Shown: positions 1 through 10,300 of the stretch, one piece after another
Layout: each line of letters opens with the position of its first letter
How positions within the stretch are numbered: position 1 is the stretch's first letter
Source: Onchocerca lupi
Lineage: Eukaryota > Nematoda > Chromadorea > Rhabditida > Onchocercidae
Reading direction: 5' to 3'
Assembly: GCA_028564675.1 (NCBI GenBank)
Contig: JAOVVO010000158.1
Coordinates: forward strand, 1 to 64,000
Length of the DNA: 64,000 bases
Program-made: the position numbers and the translations under genes
Notes under the pieces: model-generated
Told to the model about the DNA's origin: nothing
The model's input: the letters and a program-made list of their open reading frames with translations, nothing else
The model's database searches: none

Positions 1-161
1 CAAGAAAATTTAAAAACGAAAATATTATCAAATTATTTTCCTATGTTTATTTATTGATTACAATAATAGTGATCTCAACAATCGATGCCAGTGCTATCCA
101 AACATATGAAATGTGGGAAAATAACGAATTTGCGGAAATACTCTGATGGTAAATTCGAATG
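1..161. repeat. Left copy of long direct repeat flanking the ALT gene
   Basis: Bases 1-127 are identical to 6026-6152, an offset of exactly 6,025 bp. Similarity continues, with a few substitutions and a short deletion in the right copy, to about 161/6178. The copy starts at the window edge and may extend to the left. Read in frame 3 it encodes a signal-peptide-like stretch (KLFSYVYLLITIIVISTIDA) that stops soon after, and no in-frame ATG is visible. It is either an exon fragment of a secreted protein or the edge of a duplicated unit. Confidence 0.9.
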
Positions 162-683
162 AATCATTGTTGAATTTCTACTATAAACATTAAGTTGGTA
201 GCAGTTATTGGTTTAAATCTGAAACCGGAAAATTTAATTTTTCAAATTTTTCTTGGTAGGTCAATTTTTTATATTTTTCACTTATCGAACTTATTTTCAT
301 ATTATTGGCATAAATTAAATTTACACATAAATGAAATTTAATTTAAAAGATTATCAAGCTAAGAAAGATATTTGATAAGTAAATCGTAATCTTATTACTA
401 CCGTTATCACGTTAATTATTGTTATTATCGTAGATATATTAGTTAACAGTTCGATGATATTGTCGGTAAAACGAAATATTTTATAATATAAATAAAGCGA
501 ATAATCCAAGTGATCTGTATAAAAGAAATTTGTAATATTTCGCAGGTAAATGAGGCACTTATCTCTATCTAAGCACAAACTTTTTCTCATCCGATTGTTA
601 ATAGCATGTCGCCGATCTTCTTAATCGTGACAATATAAGGGTTCTTATTTTTAATCGTATTGCCATCCAATATTTCGCGGTAT

Positions 684-705
684 CTCAAACTTGAGTAATT
701 AAACC
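684..705 (-). other. Spliced leader SL1-like sequence (relic)
   Basis: The reverse complement matches the 22-nt nematode SL1 leader at 21 of 22 positions; position 12 is T instead of C. A functional SL RNA gene needs a GT donor right after the leader, but here the next bases are ATACCG, so this is not an intact SL RNA gene. No 5S rRNA gene, the usual neighbour of SL1 genes, was seen beside it. The best guess is a leader re-inserted into the genome by reverse transcription of a trans-spliced mRNA. The downstream minus-strand bases stay open in one frame for about 30 codons. Confidence 0.6.
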
Positions 706-3030
706 TTTATTACAGAAATTCAGATAACACGACAATGTGCGAACAATTAAAAATCAATTATATCAATAAAACAATGTAAATGACATTTTATTAATACGAG
801 AAATGAAGATAAAGATATTATTAAGAAGAAAATTGAAATAACCTAGACGGAGGATCCAACCGCATACTTCGTTAGCCTTCCCTTAAAATGATACACAAAG
901 AAGCATATCCGTAATATAAGATTTTCTTTGTTAGCACATGAAAGCGCTTTTATGGTATGATTTACAATAATATGAAAAAAAGGTTAAAGGTATTTGATAA
1001 AGCCATAAAAAAACTTAAGCTACTTAACAAGGCCATAAAATAGAGTCATTTGATTTGAAACAAAGAAAGAAATTTTTTACAACCATCAAGGGTTACAAAT
1101 TACTTCCCTTAAAGCAAAGAAATCACATTTCTCTGATCTTCCTCTCCCATTTCAGCGACATACTGCTTATAGGCATCATGTGAAATGTTGAGATGTTAAT
1201 TGTTAGGAAGAACTGTCTATCCTTAGTCTTCATATTCAGTCTTTTGTATGACTAGTTTGTGAACCTCCTCCTATAATCAAATCCAAGAATAGTCATTATA
1301 AAAAAGGAGCTTTTAGGGCAGCAATATCAGTGTCGAAAGATACATTGGCTTCATCAACTCCGCGAACAATCCGTTCCTCATCAGCATCTTCTACAAGATC
1401 TTAAATTTAAGCAAATAATGACAGAAAACAGTCAAATTCATAAAACTACGAGGACTGTTTAACGGAGGCGAAGAGGAAATTGCGGGAATTGGAAAGTTGA
1501 ATGCCCACGAAGAAAGAAAAAAATGAAGGTAAAATCGGAGCCAGAAGAGGAGCAATGAGTAATTTTGCTTGGATGAAATAAAGAGAAAAGTGATTCCTTG
1601 TGTCCGAAGACAAGGAAATGAATGAGGTAAAATACAAAAATCGGAAGAACGATCCGCAAATTTGTGGTGTAAATTTTGTTTTTTATAACAATGTATGTCC
1701 TACTCTTTGCATTTACTTTTCTTTTCTTTTTCTTTTAAATGGTTAGATAGCCCATGCATATTGTTAAGTGAAGACAATCAGAAATCCGATATTCATCTTG
1801 AAAAGAGCTGGAAGTGGCACAAGTAGAATCATATAAGTGGAAGAAGAGATTAACATGGACAATTTTTAATTCTATTACTATTGAAAGAAATTATTTATCT
1901 GAATTGTATTACTTCAATTTATTATAAATTATATCCATAATTCATTCTTGATTTCTGTTTTAATTAAACGCATTCATTTCTTACTGTTCATAAAAACGAT
2001 TTCTTGAAACTTGAAAGAACCATATCAATGAACTATCTATCGCGAAAGTAATGCAGCATTATTTTGCGTTTTACTTAATATTTGTAATTCGATACAATAA
2101 AAGAATGACATGTATATTTCCTAAGCATTTCGAAGTTCCTAGCTTGTTTTTTTGATACTTTTATGCTAGTATTTGATTGAATCTCTACGGTCTTTATTCC
2201 TTGTTGGCCAGACAAAAACCGAAGCAGTAGAATTTCACATTTTCGATGGCGTTATGAGCATATTGTGCGAAAGATAAGAGAAGCGCCGAAGGGTCAATCT
2301 TATGGAGTAAGAAGAAAACTCACAACATCTCTTCATTCCAAGTGGGAAATTTTGCAACTTTTATTTTGAAGCAATAAAGTCAAATAATTGTAGAAATAAC
2401 GCTATGTTAACTTTACAGTATCGAAAACAATGAACAAGTGATTCAACTATTTTCCATGTCAGTAATCAAATTGACAAGCAGCTGAAAATATGGAGGTCAA
2501 TATTTCGATGTACTTTATTAATGAAAATAAGATCAAAATAATCTAATTTTACAAAAACAAAAACAAAAATGGGCACATCTGTTCAATTGCATACATAATT
2601 TTCTCAATAAAAACCTTCAATTTTTGGACATGAAGCAGTGGTACCATTTCTTGATCGCTTGATCCTTTCAATCCTTTTTATTGTTTCAAATAGGGTTGTC
2701 GATCATTACATTCTTCTCATGTATATTAGTAATCAAAATTAGCTAAATTATATGGTATAGCAATTCGCTATAAAAGAACAAATAGTATACGGATTGCAGT
2801 TTGTTAAAATTGAATCTTTGGACAGAAAAGAATTTTTGAGATGTAATTCGTAAAATCAGATATGCAACTATGATTTTAGCTCATTTGCATGCTATTTGTT
2901 AGTGATAATGATCCATTCTGGTTTAGCTAACATCTTGTTGTACAGCATTGGTTCTATTTGACAGTTATAATCGAAAAATGATTAAAATCACGTTAAACTG
3001 TTAATATGATTAATATTTGATTATTTTTCC

Positions 3031-3032
3031 AG
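3031..3032 (+). promoter_or_regulatory. Candidate trans-splice acceptor of the ALT gene
   Basis: A pyrimidine-rich tract followed by CAG ends 8 nt before the ALT start codon, with no upstream donor in view. This spacing is typical of SL1 addition sites in nematodes. The type of splicing is inferred. Confidence 0.5.
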
Positions 3033-3040
3033 GAGGGAAA

Positions 3041-4421
3041 ATGAACAAACTGTTGATAGCATTTGGCTCAATAATTCTTTTTGTGACACTACCTTGTGCA
3101 TCAAAATCAAGAAAATCTGCTGTAATTTTTTCATATTTTCTTTTCAAAGTTTATAAGACAAACAAGACATAAAATTAGCCATATTGAATCAACAACGATT
3201 GCATGCGATAAATGAAGACCTAATGAAGATGAAATAAGCTGAGAAGCTAGATATATTGATATGGCTTGCTATGATCTTCTGTAAACATGATTTGGGATCA
3301 TTAGGAGTAATTCCGCATGCAATTTGTGAAAAACAATGGGAATAAATAAAGACGAGAAATTAGAATATTGACATATTGTGGTCAAGTTAATTGAAATAAG
3401 ACCTGATGGATATCCAAACGACACTAGAATATGAATTTCGATCTGTTCCTTTTGAGTCTATGACAAGTTAATTCCCAGCATTTTTTAATTCTATTATCAG
3501 TGTGTCCATCAAAAAGAAATTATTTCTCACTTTTCAGTACGAATTTGACGATGTGAACGAATACGATGATAATTACCAACGACTTATTACTGACGATGAT
3601 TTTCAAGAAAATATTATTGACAATGATGATTTCCAAAAAATTATTGATGACGATGATTTCCAACAAATTATTGATGACGATGATTCCCAACAAATTATTG
3701 TTGACGATGATTTCCAAGAAAATATTACTGACGATGATGATTCCCAACAAATTATTGTTGATGATGATTTCCAAGAAAATATTACTGACGAAGACGATAA
3801 TGGCGATAGAGCTTCTGATGAAGATATTTGTGACGACGTCAGTTATACGACTAAAAAAAAATTTGTTGAAAGTGATGGCATGTAAGTAATTCGCACTTTA
3901 AATAATTTAAAACTTCCAAAATATAAAAATCTTTATCTTAATTCTCTTCCTTTTGCTTTTTCGACTTATCAGTAAGACTGTTAAGTAAAGATCTTTTGTT
4001 GTGGTTATATATTGTCACCGATAATTTTGATCGCTATACTGATAAATTATCCATCTTAAGCAAAGATTAAAAATGAAGCTAAAGAAAGATTCTATTTTTT
4101 TGCAGAAAGAAAACATGCACTACTCACTCCGATTGCTACGATCAACGTGAACCGCCATCTTGGTGCAGTTTGAATGAAAATCAAACTTGGGGGTAAGCTG
4201 ATTTGAATTATTCCTACGGAAAATTGCTTTCAGATATGTATTTCAGTCCGTTTGTATTTCTAAAAGTTTCGAATTTATTGACAACTTCGAAAATTTTCCA
4301 TTCTAGAGAACACGGTTGCTACTGCAGTAGCGAAGAAAATGCATGCGTTATCGAACGAAAGAATCGTGGAGAGTTGGAATATACATACTGTGCACCTGCA
4401 AAATGTTGGAAATGTGCATGA
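3041..4421 (+). CDS. ALT-family secreted filarial larval protein with Asp-rich repeats
   Basis: Four exons (3041-3121, 3538-3881, 4106-4192, 4307-4421) join in phase to 208 aa. Exon 1 is a signal peptide (MNKLLIAFGSIILFVTLPCA). Exon 2 encodes an Asp-rich segment of about seven 9-10-residue repeats with the core DDDFQ/DDSQQ. Exons 3-4 encode the cysteine-rich ALT domain with the family landmarks CYDQREPPSWC, GCYC and ACVIERK. These mark it as a member of the ALT/SLAP family (abundant larval transcripts of infective larvae, vaccine candidates in filariasis). The C-terminal domain has nine cysteines; I recall eight in the best-known members, so the extra one in CAPAKCWKC may be unusual. N-glycosylation sequons occur in the repeats (NIT twice) and in the C-terminal domain (NQT). 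Known members have roughly 125-140 aa, so this one is long because of the repeat. Biochemical function is unknown; a role in immune interaction is inferred from the family. Confidence 0.9.
3555..3804 (+). repeat. Asp-rich 27-30 bp coding tandem repeat in the ALT gene
   Basis: About seven in-frame units of 27 or 30 bp, each starting GATGATGATTTCCAA or a variant, encode DDDFQENI/DDDFQKII/DDDSQQII-type units. The last units form a near-identical pair (DDSQQIIVDDDFQENIT twice), indicating recent expansion or gene conversion. Confidence 0.9.
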
Positions 4422-7336
4422 AACTAAGATAGCCTGTGATATCCATTTACTATATCTATCTATTTTAATTCCTTCTAGTAGTCAACATTTAACATTGTTT
4501 AATATTTGCTATAAATTTTATTAAATATTAGAACTATGCGAGATAACCAAATAGCAAATCATAGCCGATACGATTGCTTCCTCTATCATCTTAAATGCAA
4601 GGAAATGTGGAGGAGAAAAGAGCAGCACTGTAATTCGATATCCTGAATGACTTGAATTCGAAGAAAAATTTATTGTTTACTAACAATGCTATTTAAATAA
4701 CACATAAATTATAGGTCAATTGTACAGGTAAAGAAATAGGTAGTCAACATAAGAATTCTCTTTTGGATTTTCTTGACACATAATTTTTTTTTTTTTTTTT
4801 TTTTTTTTGTGTCTATTATCATAATTTTGAAGGTTACTTCGATTTGTCAAAATATTTTAAGTATTCTCTGTTTAACATTAAAATCCATAAATAATATTAT
4901 CGAAGAATGGTTTACAAAACTCGGGATTGGCAAATCTTCGGATATTACAAATTGATAAGAAAACTCATTTATAAGCAAATAATCTACATCTGTTATTTCT
5001 TAACAGTAAAAAAGATACTCGTGGAAATGACAGAGAAATCTTCCATATTATTATCAATAAAATCATTTATGATTTTAAAAAATGAATCATTTTATTCATT
5101 CATCACGCCATGTCAATTATATGAAATTAAGTCGATCAAGAGTCTGATTGGGTTAGGAGATTTCATAAATCAATCTGATGTATTACTACAATCCCGACGT
5201 ATTATCATAATGACTCCACAGTATACATCCAAAATATATTTGTTCTCTCCAGAAATTTTATTACTTCCACTTCGTAACTCATATTTATTGACAATTTCTG
5301 TACTAATTCAACCGATCAGTCACCAATCATCAACCATGCCAGTATCACTGTAATACTGCAATAGATGCTGCTACTATTGTAATACCATAATAAGCATTCT
5401 GATATTGCTTTAATGACATTTCCAGCTTTCGAAATAATCTCCAAATTTCAGAATCTGATAGAAAAGCAAAAGCAACAATATAAGGCATAGTTCTAAAAGT
5501 GCTGATAATTTCAGGAGTAGTTTTAGAAGAAAATCTCGCGAAGAAACTCACATTTGCAGTAATTGGCATTAAGAAAGCTCACTGGATTTTCTAAATCATT
5601 TTCTGATTTTTCCATGAAAAGTGATCTTTTCTGGTTGAATTCATTTTTAAGCAGCAACCTGAAATTTCAAGTAGCAATAACGACTTGAACAATAAAACAC
5701 TATTGGAATTAATAGATCTAAACATACTATTTGATTTCCTTTTATGTGATTTTCGCTCATTGATTTCAGTATTTCTCATAGAATTTCTCGATTGTTTAGT
5801 TTAAATTGTATTTTAAATTTTATAAACATTAAATCAATTTTCTTATAAGAGACATAAATATGTCATTATTCATTTGATGATGAATAATGATGATGTCAAT
5901 TCAAACGAAAATCATTTGAATCTGATGATGAAAATGATGATATCAAAAATAATAATATCCCTCCAAAATGATAAAAAACCGATGAGAAGAACAATGTTTG
6001 TAGCAAAGTAATAATCTTAAACTGCCAAGAAAATTTAAAAACGAAAATATTATCAAATTATTTTCCTATGTTTATTTATTGATTACAATAATAGTGATCT
6101 CAACAATCGATGCCAGTGCTATCCAAACATATGAAATGTGGGAAAATAACGAGTCAACGGAAATGGTAAATTCGAATGCTCAAACTTAATCGAATAAGCA
6201 ACTTAAAAAATAAAAATTCACTTTGTATTATGATGGAGCAATATTAAAATTATTAAAAATGAATAAAGAATTACGTGTGAAAAATTTCATTAAGATACAA
6301 GTTTATTTTTATTGTTATTGATGTACCAATTACTATCAATACAATGTCTTACTAATTAAATTTATTTGTCATTTGATCGTCCTTCTGAAACATAATTATA
6401 TTGGCTGTTACTAATATCCAATGATGATTTCCTATGTCCCCTTTTTAATCTTCATTTTATCTTCATAAATCTTCACTAATCACTGCGAGACAGTTTTTCA
6501 ATATTCCTAAAATTTCTGTCACAATATATTCTTCAAATCCTGATACTTCTCAACGCTGAACGGTAGCCATGCCATTTCCACATTGTTAAGTAGAAAAAAA
6601 AAAAAAAAAAATTGCATTTGAAAGCAATCATCTCTGGCAATTTACAGATACACTTAGCTGTGAAATAAATCTATACTATGAATTTTATTTTAGCGATTTT
6701 AAGCTCGAAGGACTACAGTACCATTGAAGTTAGATTTAAGAGAAACGAAAAATGGAAAGGAAGCATATGCATAATACGTTATTCTTATATTTTGCAATAT
6801 TGTATTAAATTTATTTCATATTGTGTATGGATTTTAATAAACTTCATCCCAACTTCACTGTTAAAAATTTTTCGAAATCCTGCTCACAAGGTTTGAATAT
6901 GAAAAATTTGAATTTTTGAAATTTAAAAGCGGGATGACTTTTTTCCATTTAAATATATAATCTACAACAAATTCACAACTCAATGACGAAGAAGAAAATA
7001 CGAAATGACGAGACAATATTAAAGTAGCAGTAATTAAAACAAAACAAACAGAAGCTATAAAACATGAAAGAACAGCGACAATCACATTTTTTGGATTCCC
7101 AGAAGTATTTAGGTACATCCACTTCCAACAGATTTGAAGGAATTCCACTAATCTACATGTGCATGTTGCTAACTTTATGATGCTATTTCGGACTTTGCAG
7201 AAAAACCTCATGAGACTAAAATCACAAATTCAAATCATGGAAATTTTGATGAGAGTAGACAGCTAGATTTACAATAAATGTCATCAAATGTGTCTTGATG
7301 ATATAATAAATGCGCAATAACATATCCAACATAAAT
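4422..7336. other. Region between the ALT gene and ehs-1
   Basis: No convincing gene. It contains the ALT 3' flank, a T-tract at about 4784-4808, an A-tract at about 6594-6610, a small Asp-codon-rich patch at about 5875-5945 that could be a decayed acidic segment, and the right copy of the direct repeat (6026-6178). The part next to 7337 should hold the ehs-1 3' UTR. Open frames of up to 148 codons here have no family features. Confidence 0.6.
6026..6178. repeat. Right copy of long direct repeat flanking the ALT gene
   Basis: Identical to bases 1-127 over 6026-6152, then similar to about 6178 with changes around 6153-6163. The same open frame continues to a stop at about 6189 (ESTEMVNSNAQT after the shared part). 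A possible 3' splice site (TTTGTAG) lies just upstream at about 5997-6003. Confidence 0.9.
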
Positions 7337-10300
7337 TCAGGATTTTGCAAAAGCATCAAAGTTAGCAAAATTTGCGAATTGGTCTGTTGTTGCAGTAACT
7401 GTTGCTGCACTTCCATCAAATGGATCTCTAAAAAAGATTAAGCATGAAAGAAATAAGAAGTTTTTTTGACTAAAAGAAAATTACATATTTTGCTGCTTTC
7501 ATTAAATATATACTTACGTGCCAGAAAAAGGGTCCGATTCCACGGGAGTTTTCAGTGATTTTGGTGGAGCAGGTCGTGGTGGTGGTGCTTTTATGGTAGC
7601 TGATGGTGATTTTGTATTATTATCTGAACCGAATGGATCTTTGCCCGAAAAAGCATCAAAATTCGTGAATGACGAGTTGATTGCGCCCGCAAATGGATCA
7701 GTTTCAAAACCAATACCTGTAAAATATACTTGTTTTAAAGAATGAATAACTGCACTTAACTTCCACTAATTTTGTCCTAATTGTGAATTAGTACCGTGTT
7801 TCGAGACGAACTGAAAGAATATCGTAAATGAGAAAAACGGGAACGGAAACCTGGTCGAATGGATGCAGCAAAAGGATCATTTTGAAAACCTGTAGAGATG
7901 CCAATGTTTTGATTTTCGATCTGAAAAAATTTTGCTAAAAAAATATACCACTGACTGCATATCTTACTAAAATCATTCTATTTCTGAAATCTCTTATCTT
8001 TTATTTCCGTCAATCATTTTCATACTCCCTTCAAAGATGTTTGTACAATCTATTGAAGAAAAAGATCAAAAAGTTCATATTAATTCTTCTTTTCTAGCTT
8101 ACATAACAATAAATTCATCATCGATAATTTCCAATATCCTTATTTAGAAAGTTTCTTTCGAATGGTAAAAAAAGAACCATCAACAATTACCGGAGAAATT
8201 TCCATGAGTACGGCAAAAAGCTCTTCTTTTTCTTTATTAAGTGTTTCGACATCGTTGCTTTCTATTAACTGAGTGAGACGTTCTGTCGTCTTTTTTAATT
8301 TCTCATTTTCAGTTTCAATACGTTTTGTTATCTCTTCAGTGTTTGCAAACTTCCTTTCAAGCTAAAAATGAAACTAAAATAGAAACTAAAATAATAGAGA
8401 TATATTAGTTTCGAAAAATACATATCTCTAAACTTCTCTAGAAAATAAATCAAAGTTTAAATAATCATATAACCTAACAATGAACAAATCTTCTTCACAA
8501 TATATTTGCAAAAGAACACATTTAGTAGCAAATGAAAACTTTCAAATTTTAAAAGGACAATTCTGCTGGAAAGAATAAAGATATAAACTACTATAAATAG
8601 CGAAAAAAACAAAACTAGTCTCAGACACAGTACTTAAAGTACCAATCTTCTTAATATTCTCCTCTAACTGAATAGGAAAAAACTATGGTAAAAAAGATGA
8701 CATAAAAAAACAAAGGACGAAACATTAAAAAATAATGCAAACTTTCGTAAGTTCTAACGATGCTTTTTCGATAGAAGCATTATGTTGTGAAAGTGTAACA
8801 GATAGCGTTTTCTTTTCTTCCTCCAAAGAACAAACCTCTCGCTGGACATGTAACAATTCTTCATTTACCTAAAAAGAAAAAATAAAATTAATAAAATGCA
8901 CAGAAGAGATATATTAAGATCAAGTTTCTAACAAACTTATAAGTAGTGATAGTCTCTTGATAAAATAAACTGGAGGACATAATACTCGTAATTAATTGGC
9001 AGAAACAACAATTACTTGTTTTCAAACTCGCTAGGGACCATCCAAGTAATTGTTCAAATAGTACTTGTTAAAAAAATAATTTTTTGCAGGAAACTTGCTC
9101 TTAATATTCTTTCTATAACCACAGTCGAGGACAAAATTTTTCGTAAAAATTTTTTTTAATCTCTTTCTCGAAACTTTCCACACTCTTTTTTTTATTCTGT
9201 CCGATTCCTAAAGAAAAGGTATGGAACTGGAAAATTTGGTAACTCTCATTTGCGTAATACACGGTTTTTTAACAAATATAATTACAGATGTATTCACTGT
9301 TAAGATAATTTGGTCTCTAAATTTCGATTTACTTCCTCTGCGCCTTGATCAAAGACAAAGAAGATAGCACAATGAGATGTATTACAGATGTTTACTCTAA
9401 CTTTTCTTAAGGAAAAATACGGGACTGAAAACAAAAGATCGATATTTTCTACTTTCATAAACAAAAACTGGAATTAACAATACTTACAATCTTATCTTCT
9501 TCATTTTGGGTGCTTTGCGAATGAAGTTCATTAAGCCTCTTTTCTTCCTCCTTAATTTTTTCTTTGGATTGTTCCACAGTTCGTTCCAATTGTGCAATAT
9601 GTGAATCGAGTGCTTGAAGTCGTTTTTCAGCTTCACCTTTCTGTTTTTCTAACTGTGTTACCGTAGATTCCAATGTTGTTAGTTCAATCTGCAGTTGGAA
9701 AATTTAGTATATTTTATACCTTTTCTCTTTTTTTGTTTCATTTAATTTATAGATATGTCCAAACAATCTGTGAAACCTGTGAAATGAAACCAATAAACTG
9801 CACACATATATAGTAACATGAGCAAAACTTTCATGAGTTACTAATTCTAGTAATGTGGAATAAATAGAACTGTGTCTATTAGTATAAAGGAAGGAAATAT
9901 AGTAGCTGAAATAAGTCTTACAAAAATGAAACAATTCTTAATATAGTCCCACAAACATTGTTTGAATTCACTTTCATTAAGAACCTTTAAATTTTTGATT
10001 TCGCTGTTCTTTACGGTCATGTCAGCTTCAAGTTGAACGATTTCTTGATCAGCCTCGCGACGATCCAGAATCAGCTTTTCAACCTCGCGCAATAGTGCAT
10101 CCAGTTCCTCATTTCCGGTTGGTACTGCGTTCTGCTAAAGTTTAAAATAACTCTAACGCATTATCACAGATAAATTGAACACATAGATTTGACTTTTTTT
10201 ATGGTGCAATCACTAAGAGCGAAACTTCTGATGTAAATCTTCTAATTTTTACACCAAAAGTTGAAAAATGATATTAGATACAAAAATTTGCCGAACTAAT

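Larger units (their letters stand above)
128..3040. other. Gene-poor region upstream of the ALT gene
   Basis: No gene was recognised on either strand. The sequence is AT-rich with short open frames only. It holds the rest of the left direct repeat (to about 161) and the SL1-like relic at 684-705 (minus strand). The last few hundred bases should include the ALT promoter, but no specific element can be named. Confidence 0.6.

Noticed and set aside
4907..5353. 148-codon plus-strand open frame after the ALT gene
   Set aside because: AT-driven composition (Ile, Leu, Lys, Tyr), no domain, no start or splice context, and no paralogue recognised.
6861..7419. Minus-strand open frames of 116 and 65 codons
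   Set aside because: They overlap the 3' flank and last exon of ehs-1 in other frames; the DPF-encoding frame explains the coding part.
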